Shown piece after piece: positions 12,353 through 22,545 of a DNA stretch of 64,000 nucleotides. The position numbers and the translations under genes were made by a program. Source of the DNA: Antedon mediterranea (lineage: Eukaryota > Echinodermata > Crinoidea > Comatulida > Antedonidae); NCBI RefSeq assembly GCF_964355755.1, contig NC_092672.1, positions 31,428,501 to 31,492,500 of the forward strand. The letters run 5' to 3'. The notes beneath the pieces are model-generated. The model had not been told where the DNA came from, ran no database searches, and saw only the letters and a list, made by a program, of their open reading frames with translations. Numbering within the stretch: the first letter of the stretch is position 1; every line of letters starts with the position of its first letter.

Positions 12353-13050
12353 ATTCATTACCATACATTGACCAAAACATGTTAAAAAAAACAAACATTT
12401 TCAAATGTCAATCCGCTAAACTTACATTTGGATTGAAGAACATATATGTATTGAATAATTTATCATTATTTAGTCTGCTGGACAGAATAGATTGAAAGCT
12501 AAATGACAGAAGTAAAAACACTGCCCATAATGCATTAGTCCATTAAGTATTTGCGTTTGGTATTGTTTAACATCATTATCCACGAGAAAACGACATGGGT
12601 TACGGCCTCAACTTGCGGCCTTAAGAGAATGACGCAAATTGCGGATTAAAAATCACAATAAAAAAATATCTTTAAAGATTTCCGCATAGTGTATGTTATC
12701 AAAACGGAATAAAAATAATATTTCTTAATAATATGTCTAAATATAAATTTTTGTACTGGAACATTTCCTTGTAAATAAAATAATTAAGTGCTTATCTTCT
12801 CGATAAAATATTTATTATACTAGTGGAGGATGTAAACAATAAACTAAAACATTCATTAGTTAACTTCAATTATGAAACATACTCCACTCGAAATGGTACA
12901 TAATGTAGCTTAATAACAACACTATTTAGGCTTTTTACTTTTCATTTATCAATTTAATTAATACAGTACTTCTTTTGATATAAATACTAATTAGTTTATA
13001 AGATTTTAGTTAATTAATGATCTTAATTTGTTAAATTTTGATTTTATTTC
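12353..13050. other. non-coding, no recognisable feature
   Basis: AT-rich. No supported feature. Confidence 0.45.
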
Positions 13051-13059
13051 TGTTTTACT

Positions 13060-13185
13060 TAGCTGTATTGTGGGAGTGTGTTTCCATACATGTTTGATCC
13101 AAAACATGACTCGAGTAATAATGTGAAGCACTTAGAAGCATTTTGCAATAAGCGCTATAAAGAACATTATTATTGAATAAAAGTA
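13060..13185 (+). repeat. dispersed repeat tail (AAGCGCTATA motif)
   Basis: TGTGGGAGTGTGTTTCC followed by GCAATAAGCGCTATAAAGAA and ATTATTATTG has an inverted counterpart at 17290-17385. Ending on AAGCGCTATA plus an ATT-rich run is typical of retrotransposon 3' ends; the family is not determined. Confidence 0.5.
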
Positions 13186-13559
13186 AAACATAGGTAAAAT
13201 ATGAATTATAATCCATATTTTATGATTTATCATTTTATTTAAATGTATTTATTTAATCTGTGAGCAACATTGGTAAAGTAAATTGTCAAAAAACAAGAAT
13301 ACTATGCCACAATGTAGAAAATTTAATTTTGCAATAAATTTGACAAAATAAAATGGTAGGAAACCTAAATAATTTATAACAGGTTTTTTTAATAAAGTCT
13401 AGTAAAACTAAATACTTTAGTTGTTGTTATATATTGTTCTAAACATCTATATGGGAATAATATTTTACACTTTTTATTTTTGAACGAATATTGCAATAAT
13501 ATTATCATATTACTATACAGTAATGGGGTATTAAATTTTCACAAGCAAATCTTCTAGAA

Positions 13560-13946
13560 TGTATTAATTTTTTCTCTGGTTACCAGTAAAGCAAAATCTT
13601 GCAATTTCACTAAGTTTATTTTTAAAGTTTTTTTCCTATGATTACATTATTTATGAAATCAACAAATATACTAGCATGGCAGCATGGATGAGAATGGCAG
13701 AGGAGAAGCAGAAGAAAATGGAAATTGTTGAAGGAGGGCTTCACCAAACAATGGATGAACACAAAATCAATGATGATGATGATGATGATAGTGATAATGA
13801 TGATGATAGTAATGATAACAGATGATGATAGTGATGAAACAGATGATGATGATGATGATGATGATGATAGTGATGATGATGATGATGATAGTGATGATGA
13901 TGATAGTGATGATGATGATGATATTGATGATGATGATGACGATATA
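13560..13946 (+). mobile_element. 5'-truncated RTE-like LINE 3' end with (GAT)n tail
   Basis: From about 13677 the plus strand reads AAWMRMAEEKQKKMEIVEGG, then LHQTMDE. This resembles the C-terminal tail of RTE-clade non-LTR reverse transcriptases (W..MAE.R..W..IVEGGL.PT.D). It is followed directly by an interrupted (GAT)n run at 13770-13945; RTE elements characteristically end in short tandem repeats. A second, diverged copy with the same upstream sequence is at 17450-17603. The poly-Asp frame covering 13725-13964 is this microsatellite, not a separate acidic protein. Nearly all of the LINE body is absent. Confidence 0.65.
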
Positions 13947-14513
13947 TATTTAAAAAAAATATAGTATCATCATATCACTGTCTCTCCTTTTATATTGATT
14001 GATTGATCACTTTACTTCAGAATAACAATTGATCCATATATACAAGAGATTCGAAGACTATAACAGATAGTAGTGCACCTAACAAGATCTGTTTCACTAT
14101 TGAAAACTCTTATTCTAAAACCATACACACACTTGCGGATATAGTTTTAATCTCTTGAACACTTCTTAGGTAAATAAATTATGCTGTATATTTTATTATA
14201 TATTTATTTATTTCAACTGTCACGATAACATTGCAATATCTAACCTTCAATGTTGCCTTTTATGCATATTACATTTATGTTGAAATAAATTTAGTCTTAC
14301 ATACATCACAGCAAAAAAATGTACCTTCTTTCGTCATATTTTTTAAAATAAAATTTGTTATGAAAACATTTCATATGGATTTGAATGTCATATTATATTA
14401 AGTAGTCGGAAAAATATTACAACATTTGAACTTATGCATTTAAAAATAATATGTAAAATTAATGTTGATATGATGCATATAAAACCGTGTCAAAGAAGTA
14501 TGGCGTATCTTAC
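13947..14513. other. probable intron sequence downstream of exon B
   Basis: Non-coding, AT-rich. It begins (reading minus) with the donor GTAAGA of the exon at 14514-15028. Confidence 0.4.
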
Positions 14514-15028
14514 CCTTTGGTTTCTTCATCAACAGACGATATCATAATTTCACATTGTGCGCTCTGAAAGTGAGCCGTGCACTCGATATTGTGCTTGAAG
14601 GTGTTTTCCGAACCCGAGGCAATAGCCATCGCATTCAGTTTATCATCTGTCGCCGTTGCCATGGAGATAGCACCATCTTCTTGAAATGTGTTTGTTTCAT
14701 TATTAGATATTTTACATTTATCATCGTCAAAATTAATTGTTATTGATATCGAATCCGTAACTAAATCGTCATAGTTGGCGATTTCATCGACATTTTCATT
14801 AGCGAGATTTTCGTTAGCATCCTTATCAATTATGTTAACTTCTTTTTTTTGGTCTGTTGTAATTCTATTTTCTTTCTCTTCTGTTTTTTCACTATCATTT
14901 TCCAAAAATGCTGCATTACGATAAGAGTCTTTTTGAGGGCGTTCCATGTTTAATTCCTGGTTGTTAAGTATTCCAATACCATGATCAGTTTCTTCCAAAC
15001 TGGTATCTTTTCGGTGTGTTACATTCAT
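14514..15028 (-). CDS. candidate first coding exon (exon B), acidic, unidentified
   Basis: On the minus strand an ATG at 15028 opens 171 codons and reaches the donor AAAGG|GTAAGA, leaving two bases (GG). The product (MNVTHRKDTSLEETDHGIGI...) is long, hydrophilic and rich in Glu, Asp, Asn and Lys, with no low-complexity run, signal peptide or membrane segment, as expected of a disordered N-terminal region. It is by far the longest non-repetitive open frame in the window. A stop codon overlaps the donor (GGG TAA), so the exon must be spliced to continue. The donor phase equals that of exons A and C and of the 39-nt internal exon, which fits an alternative 5' exon of one gene. An overlapping frame just upstream (MTKCRICGDEC...) ends after about 22 codons and was not preferred. 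I recognise no family. Confidence 0.6.
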
Positions 15029-15650
15029 CACCACAAATCCTGCATTTCGTCATTTGTGAATACCACCGGAATCCAAATAAAGCAGTCACCTTCAGCTATC
15101 CAATGTTGTTTGCCTCGTACCGTTTAATTATAAATTACCCATCAGCCTCAAAAAGTGATAATCATGAGCTTCTTAATCCAGAATCTATTAATGACATTTA
15201 AGATGGTCATAACAAATAGAGATATTACTTGTCGCAAAATGGGTGATCTTTCTAGCCTTGCTTTCCAACCATAACTGATCAGACATAACTCATGATAAAC
15301 AAGACACGTGCACGCAACACGTCAAAAGAACAGCTGAATCAAAGTCAGCCAATCCTACAAAAGGTCTCGTAACGACAAATCCGAACTATTAATTTTCTAA
15401 CATAACAAGCAGACCTAAATTGAAGTTTGCAGGGAAAAAAACTCTTGTTCATACGGCAGTGTTAAACAGGTCTGACTTCTCGTAGTCTGTCTATGCTAAC
15501 TAATAAACAGAGGTCAAAGGTTATCTAGACTGTTTACAGGCTGTTGCAGATGAAGTCAAGGTCCATCTATGTTGCTGGCACCACCTTCACAATTTTACAA
15601 GCAAGTATTCTAGTCAAAATCATTTTTATGGCAGATCATTTAATCAGCAA
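15029..15650 (-). promoter_or_regulatory. possible promoter / 5' UTR of exon B
   Basis: Unique, somewhat GC-richer sequence upstream of the exon B ATG. It contains a CACGTG E-box at 15306-15311 (GACACGTGCACGC) and no recognisable repeat. Core promoter elements are not identifiable by eye. Confidence 0.25.
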
Positions 15651-16250
15651 ACTACACATAAAACATTTTAAAATGTTCTGTTTACATTAGTCAGAAACAT
15701 ACCCGATATAATCATGTTTCTAGTGTTAAGTGGAGTTGGTAAAAGATGTCGGAAAATCTATTTTAAGATACTGTACTATAGTTACACTTATAGATGTTTA
15801 CTTCTAATAAAATATAATTAGTAAAGGATAAAGGACATTATTATTAATCAGTTTTATAAACCAACCCATTTTGTTTTACTATTAAAAAAACCGCAAAGAA
15901 TCTAAAAAAAGTAGGGAAGGTCTGAAAGATTTAGGGGGGCCACTGTCCTGTGCCATGTTTAAATATGTGGTGCAAGACGAAAACTTTCTGCTTAATATGC
16001 TGAAATCCTACCAATTGACCACTGGGGCCTTCAAAGAATGGTTAAAATTTGGTTAGATAGCGATGGGATATGGTACGATGGAATAAAACTAGTTCCACTA
16101 CTTTAGAGAAAAACATAAACAAACGGTTGGGTAAATAAATAAAATATAAATATAATTGCATAAATATAATCAATCATTCTATTTATAATTTGTGTCAATA
16201 ACACGTACATCTACAATAAAAAAAAATCATATTTCTGATTGCCCTTTAAC
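15651..16250. other. non-coding; short piece like a TTAA-element terminus
   Basis: AAAAAGTAGGGAAGGTCTG at about 15905-15925 resembles the terminus of the TTAA-flanked element at 35013-35628 and may be a relic. Otherwise nothing is seen. Confidence 0.35.
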
Positions 16251-16272
16251 CAGGGAGTTGTACAACTCCCTG
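16251..16272. repeat. 22-bp perfect palindrome
   Basis: CAGGGAGTTG joined to TACAACTCCCTG reads the same on both strands over 22 bp. Its 14-bp core GAGTTGTACAACTC recurs at about 22814, inside the 22546-24555 element. Confidence 0.8.
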
Positions 16273-16462
16273 CTATATCATCTTTACATGGTTTTCAGAC
16301 ATACTCCTTGAGGACAAATTCATTACCAATCCATATCTATGATATAATAACATGCTTGAATTTTAAATATGTCTTCTGATTGCTAAGCAATAGAAATCAT
16401 TTTGAATATTATTAATAGGAATGTAAGTAATAGTCCATATCTAGTGTACAGTTTAAAGGTGG

Positions 16463-16505
16463 CTGATCATTTTGATTCATTTTGATTCATTCTGATTCAT
16501 TTTGT
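16463..16505. repeat. 11-bp tandem repeat
   Basis: ATTTTGATTC-type units repeat about four times with one substitution (TTCTGATTC). Confidence 0.7.
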
Positions 16506-17289
16506 ATAATATTGAGCATGCATCAAAACTCATCTTTATGGACACATCGGCCACTATTTAGGGGACACTCATATTAGGACATTTTCCTGAGAAACAAACG
16601 AGAACATATATATCATATGTTATGCCTGTATCATAAGCCATAAGCATAATACAGGACTGCATGTGATACATATGTGATAATGTAATACAGTATTTGCCTT
16701 GATACGGAAAACATAATGCTATATGTGGAGATACAGTACAGAGAATCAGGTGAATGATAGAAAAGGATAATGTCAGTTTCCCTTTGTGTAATGTGTGGTA
16801 ATGTACCACATTTCTAGATTGTTGACGTATTCAATAATCAACCGTGCTATACTTATTATCAATTAAATATTTATTTAAGTGTTTTTAGTTGACACAAAGG
16901 CATTTTTGAACTCTGGATGGAACTATGACAAAGGTAATGTTAGGTCACTATGTAATAAGTAATATGCAAACATTATATTTGTTCAAAAACATCTGCAAAA
17001 ATAATTAAAATTTAATTGACCAACCAGGTTTATCGTTTCTAAATATCACCAAATTTTAGACAATTCGCTGCAAGTGTACATGGAGTTCAATAGTTTCCAC
17101 ACTTCCTAAAATTGTTTAAAATATTAAATGATACTCCACATGTCACTGTAATTTGTAAATTATTATTAAAATAATAAATATCAAATATTGATATTGTTTA
17201 AAAATCGGATAGCACTCCCTATGCCTATTGTTTAAACGTGAATGAAAAATTAGTGTAGAAATTAAAAGATTGGTGTTTTTTTTTACTCC
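16506..17289. other. non-coding, no recognisable feature
   Basis: AT-rich. The minus-strand open frame at 16558-16809 has no splice or codon support. Confidence 0.4.
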
Positions 17290-17385
17290 GAAACACATAA
17301 TAATTATAGTACTTGTTCTTATATAGCGCTTATTGCACAATATTAGTCATTTTTTGGAAACATACTCCCATAATGCAGCTAGGAA
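17290..17385 (-). repeat. inverted copy of the AAGCGCTATA repeat tail
   Basis: On the minus strand TATGGGAGTATGTTTCC and GCAATAAGCGCTATATAAG match 13060-13185. Confidence 0.55.
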
Positions 17386-17449
17386 AATTGGGTTTAGAGA
17401 TGGCATATGACAGGTTTACCACTATAAAGCTTTCTCAAACATGAGCACA

Positions 17450-17603
17450 TGCAATTTTCACTAACATTTATTTTTGACATTTTTTTCTATGATTATGAAA
17501 TCACCAAATATACTAACACAGCAACCTGGGTGATAATCACAGAGGAGAAGCAGAAGAAAATGGAAATTGTTGGAGGAGGACTTCACCCAATAATGGATGA
17601 CTG
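17450..17603 (+). mobile_element. second RTE-like LINE 3' end
   Basis: It shares GCAATTTTCACTAA, TATGATTATGAAATCA and GAGGAGAAGCAGAAGAAAAT with 13595-13740. It encodes the same tail (EEKQKKMEIVGGGLHPIMD) but ends at a TGA without the (GAT)n run. Both copies are 5'-truncated. Confidence 0.6.
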
Positions 17604-17892
17604 ATTGAGAAGCTTTATTTAGCTTTGATGTTTTTTACCCCATTAGCACCCCATACGTATTTTCTGTCTTGAGTCTTAGAATAATGTTTATTGCGTAGCG
17701 ATGTGTAGATTACTTCATTTATATCCAATTACAGATAAATGATCTTCCTCGTCGTTCTATTGGCCAACACTAACAGTTTTAATTACACTTACTATATTTC
17801 TAATCAAACAGTTACACAAAATAGCCACTATAAGAAACAGGAAATTGTTCAGTATAGCAAAACAAGTCAGGGTGAACAAGATGCAACATAGA

Positions 17893-18833
17893 CTTGCTCC
17901 AAGTCTGTATTGTCTTTTTTTTATTTTATTTGTTTTTATTTCGACCGCGATTTTTGTCTGAAAATACAGACTTGTGAAACACGTATAGAAATCGATTTGC
18001 AGACCGCAAGCATCCGATAAGAATGACGTAGGTTACGATACCGTATTTGGCTATATGGGGCGGGCGGTATGTAAATATGGATTTCGAATCAACCAATGAT
18101 CATTTTGTTTCAAAATAAAAAAGATCGAGTACTATACGAACAGTGCTGAATGTACGATCGAGACTGTTGAAATATAAAATCGTGTTGCCAAGTTGTTTTG
18201 GTAGGTCCTACTCAACTCGCACGTATGACCTGCCGAATAAAACGCCAATAAGGTAGGCCTACATACCACCACCGGCACACAACAGGGCTACACCACCACA
18301 CAGAACAGGACAGGGTCTGGGTGGGAATTAAATCAAAATATCTCCGCGTAATAAATGATCCATTCAATCAATGTTTGATTTGCGGAGAAGCTAACCTATC
18401 ATATCAAGACGAGTTTTCATGTTCTTGGGAAAAATCCCATCAAATAATTACCAGACTACTAGGGATAAAATCATTTCTAGCCTTCAGAAACTTTCATCAA
18501 TGTACCCATGGAGGTACCTCCATGATGTACCCAAGTACACATTGTCTAAACGTAAAATAGCGCATGCGCATCATCTTAGATGTTGAGTCTTTGAAATTCT
18601 GAAATATGAATATTAAAATAGTGTACGAGTGAGTAGCCAATCGCATGCAGCTGAAACTAGTCAACCGGATAATCGTATGCACCAAGAATTCTTGGTGTCA
18701 AACCACGTGACTTGTGCGTGTTTCCCCAGACGGAGTATCCAAAATCAAGTAGTAAACGTATGAAACGCCATATGTGCCAAAATATTTATCTTTTTACTAA
18801 TATTAAGACAAAACTCCGTCTGGAACCCAGACT
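17893..18833. mobile_element. 0.94-kb transposon-like insertion flanked by a 14-bp direct repeat
   Basis: AGATGCAACATAGA occurs at 17879-17892 and again at 18834-18847, directly bracketing a GC-richer block. The ends are imperfect inverted repeats: left CTCCAAGTCTGTATTGTCTT; right, inverted, TTCCAGACGGAGTTTTGTCTT. The right side lies next to the 43-bp array, so the insertion split the array from its left flank. A frame at 18255-18560 (NQCLICGEANLSYQDEF...) has a CxxC motif but no ATG. A 14-bp duplication is long for hAT or Mutator-like elements, so the superfamily is left open. Confidence 0.6.
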
Positions 18834-18845
18834 AGATGCAACATA

Positions 18846-19805
18846 GAACTGTACAATTAAGTTTTGTGAGAATAGCAATTATACAGAAAAGTTGTGTTCA
18901 CACGCACTAGAGTTAAGGTTGCATAGAGTTAAAGCTGTGTTCAAACACACTAGAATTAAGGTTGCATAGAGTTAAATCTGTGTTCAAACACACTAGAATT
19001 AAGGTTGCATAGAGTTAAATCTGTGTTCAAACACACTAGAATTAAGGTTGCATAGAGTTAAATCTGTGTTCAAACATACTAATGGACACAAATAATTCAG
19101 TTTTGTACCGTAAGAATAGCAATCATACAGAAACGCTGTGTTCACACACACTAGAGTTAAGGTTGCATAGAGTTAAATCTGTGTTCAAACATACTAATGG
19201 ACACAAATAATTCAGTTTTGTACCGTAAGAATAGCAATCATACAGAAACGCTGTGTTCACACACACTAGAGTTAAGGTTGCATAGAGTTAAAGCTGTGTT
19301 CATACACACTAGAATTAAGGTTGCATAGAGTTAAATCTGTGTTCAAACATACTAATGGACACAAATAATTCAGTTTTGTACAATAAGAATAGCAATCATA
19401 CAGAAACGCTGTGTTCACACACACTAGAGTTAAGGTTGCATAGAGTTAAAGCTGTGTTCACACACACTAGAGTTAAGGTTGCATAGAGTTAAAGCTGTGT
19501 TCACACACACTAGAGTTAAGGTTGCATAGAGTTAAATCTGTGTTCAAACACACTAATACACACAAATGATTAAGTTTTGTGAGAATAGCAATCATACAGA
19601 AAAGTTGTGTTCACACACACACTAGAGTTAAGGTTGCATAGAGTTAAATCTGTGTTCATACACACTAGAATTAAGGTTGCATAGAGTTAAAGCTGTGTTC
19701 ACACACACTAGAGTTAAGGTTGCATAGAGTTAAAGCTGTGTTCACACTCACTAAAGTTAAGGTTGCATAGAGTTAAAGCTGTGTTCAAACACACATACAC
19801 ATAAT
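18846..19805. repeat. composite 43-bp tandem array with longer spacer units
   Basis: Units of 43 bp (GTTGCATAGAGTTAAA, CTGTGTTCAAACACACTAG) start at 18918, 18961, 19004 and 19047 and continue to 19805. A longer block (ACTAATGGACACAAATAATT, GAATAGCAATCATACAGAAA) is inserted every one to three units, giving a higher-order period of about 115 bp around 19064-19179. Point variants (GAGTTAAGG/GAATTAAGG, AAAGCTG/AAATCTG) alternate among copies. Confidence 0.9.
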
Positions 19806-21215
19806 TCACAACCGACATAAATGTGCGACACTCTTATACCTCTGTGTCGTTAAAACAAAAACATTAAAATCCAGGATATTTAACTCTGATATCTTTCCAG
19901 ATTATATCTATTGAAAACAAATAATTTAACTTACCTTTCTACAATAAATAAATTTTATTACAATAATTATATGAAATCAGGTAGTATATAAACTGAAATA
20001 ATTATTTTTGTTTTTGCCAATAAATAATTTTGTTCATAAAAACATAAATGTAAAAATATTTCAACAAAATAGGTTATTGATTATCAAATTGTGTCAAATA
20101 TGTAATTTAAATAATCATAATCCAATCATGTGATTAGGAATGTGTACTGTACATACTTTATATAATAAATTACAATTTTGTTAATATGCATGCAAAAATT
20201 TAAAATGCAAGATTTTCTTCTTCTCTTAATATATATATTATAATTTATTCATTAATGTATAAAATTCTGGAAAAAGAATTTACTGACCCCCCCTAGAGCT
20301 ATGTTAACATGTCATAACCCTCCCAAGGGATATGCTAACAAGTCACTCTCCTAGCTTGAGATATGCAAATACCAACACAGAGCTATGACAACGCTTATAT
20401 TTAAACATGAATTACGGGACAGATGGTGTTATCCCAAAAGCACATTTCCAACGTCAGCTAGACGAAGATATTTACAAATCAAATTTCCACAAACACAAAG
20501 AACAGCCGAGTTTAGTGGTACTCTTCGTGAGTGCATGCTTCAAATCTTAATACGTGATTGAGACATATTGACAAATGTGAAAAAAATGGATTATTCAAGT
20601 TTAGATTCATTCAGAAAATCATCAAACAAACTAACAGAAGTGGTATTTCTTTGCAATCTCCATTTTTTTTAAATCTCCATTTTTAAAAAAATCTCCATTT
20701 TTGCTAAAATTGACTTATTATATCATCATCATGTGACATTTATAGTGGCAACAGTAAATCAGAAAGTAGGAAAAATCGTTGTACATGCTGATATATATTC
20801 TTTGATGCTACAGAAAACGTGAATGCTACATCATGAAGCATGCAGTTATTACTCTGTGATATTACTCTGTGATACAAGCTTGTGATTTTAAAGATTTTTT
20901 TGTATAACATAACACACAATTTGACCATTTGGCCATGAGCTGTTTTTGTTCTTTTTTAATAAAAGAGAATATAAAACAAAACCATACACATCATTTTCTA
21001 AAAACTTAAAAAAAAAATTGTTTATCTATTAGTAATTCATTATTTTATATATCTTATTTTTCCATTTCATTACACATTATACTGTACAAGGAAAAAAGAC
21101 AAATTTATTTATCACATGAAAATTATAGTCTATGCAAGGCTTTGAAAGAATAAGAATGATATAAAATAATAATAAAACCACACGGTTAGTTGTACAAATA
21201 AATTAAAATTAATAT
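19806..21215. other. non-coding; isolated splice-like motif
   Basis: On the minus strand TTTATTTATTGTAG, AAAG and GTAAGT sit together near 19930-19955. That is an acceptor only four bases before a strong donor, too short to call an exon. TCTCCATTTTT repeats near 20655-20702. Otherwise nothing. Confidence 0.35.
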
Positions 21216-21227
21216 ATATATTTAATA

Positions 21228-21418
21228 TATATAAATCCAAAGGCAAATTACTGAAAAAAATGACACTGCTGTGGGTATCAGTGGCTGGATCTCAATGGAG
21301 ATACAAAAATAAAAAGCGAAAAGCTAAATCAAAACGATAAAGTAAACAGCCAGAAAAGTTAGCAGAGCTTTCGGGCAACACTAGCCCTTCATCAGTGCAA
21401 GTGAGGGAATTTGGATAA
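21228..21418 (-). mobile_element. dispersed retroelement-like repeat with hammerhead-like core, copy 2
   Basis: Near-identical to 8578-8776. On the minus strand CACTGATGAAGGGCTAG, TGTTGCCCGAAAGCTC places CTGATGA at 21389-21395 and GAAA at 21369-21372, with stem II GGGC/GCCC fully paired around TAGTGTT. An (AT)n run flanks it at 21426-21455 and an AT-rich run at 21212-21227, as at copy 1. No coding frame. Confidence 0.65.
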
Positions 21419-21427
21419 AGTCATAGC

Positions 21428-21455
<28 letters not shown>

Positions 21456-21460
<5 letters not shown>

Positions 21461-22543
21461 ATGTACAATGTGTTTAAACATTCACTTTACTAAGACATCT
21501 GAAAGTAAATGAATTGTATTAATTCATTTCAAATAATTAAAAGTGTAAAATTTCGAGAGAAATTTTACCTATAATGAATTACAAGACACATACACATTAA
21601 ATTTCAACAAAGGAATTTCAGATTCGTAAAAAGGTGTAAAATAAAAAACGGTTGATACATATAAAACAATGACATGGATATGTTTTGAACTTAGTGTATG
21701 CGCCAACCTAATACCGAAAATAAAGATCACTTTACTGAATTACGTGCGGGTTTGTAAGCCTTTAACAGCCATACGATTTGAAATTCTACCATAATTTTTA
21801 AGCCATGATGAAAATAGCTAGGTATAGAGATGTATATCTTCTACTGCGAGGTTGAATCATGTCGTTAACGAATTAATATGCATGTCACTCTAATGTACAT
21901 AGAAGCAATAGATTAAGATATACAGCCAACACCTGAGGTGCATTCACATTCCGTCTTCTCTAATGCGAATAGCTGACACTATGAGCCGAGTTAATACATC
22001 TTACTCCGTTTTATGATATATTTAAATTGTGTAACGGGCTATTTCAGATGTATTTAAAGGATTAAATTAATCTTTGATTTAAATTTATGTTAAGAAAATC
22101 TGCAAAAGTCAACATGGTCTAGTAAGAAAAGCATAATGGGTTTTGAATTATGTTGAAGTTGCTATAAGGCCGTTGACCTATAACTAGCAGTATGTATAAA
22201 TTTTACAGTATCATAAGCAAATGGTATGAAACAGTGTCACATGTGATGAGATAAAGTCAAGATAATCAAGTGTAAGAAGATATTATATTATTATATATAT
22301 TGTATTGTTATCATACTGGTTATAAGCACCTAAGCATTGAGAAATAAGTCCACTATAAGATACTATATATATATTGTAAGCCCGGGTTGTGCTTATAATC
22401 AGGCATTTTAAATACATTTTAAAGGACACACTAAATTTATCAGTATGACATACACTGAAATTGTTTGGGTAAAAATGCACATCGATGTGTATAAATATAT
22501 TTCAATTATTATATATATGTATATTACATTATTTGATTAAAAG
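21456..22543. other. non-coding, no recognisable feature
   Basis: AT-rich sequence; no supported feature. Confidence 0.4.
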
Positions 22544-22545
22544 TA

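Noticed and set aside
13725-13964. Poly-aspartate protein
   Set aside because: It is a (GAT)n microsatellite at the tail of an RTE-like LINE.
15026-15054. Alternative start MTKCRICGDECNTPKRYQ overlapping exon B
   Set aside because: The frame ends after about 22 codons with no donor in phase, whereas the exon B frame stays open for 171 codons.
18255-18560. CxxC-containing frame in the 17.9-kb insertion (FNQCLICGEANLSYQDEF)
   Set aside because: No ATG, no clear splice sites, and it lies inside a transposon-like block; kept only as a note there.
19930-19955. Microexon or recursive splice site (TTGTAG, AAAG, GTAAGT on the minus strand)
   Set aside because: Acceptor and donor are four bases apart rather than juxtaposed, and a 4-nt exon would break the phase.
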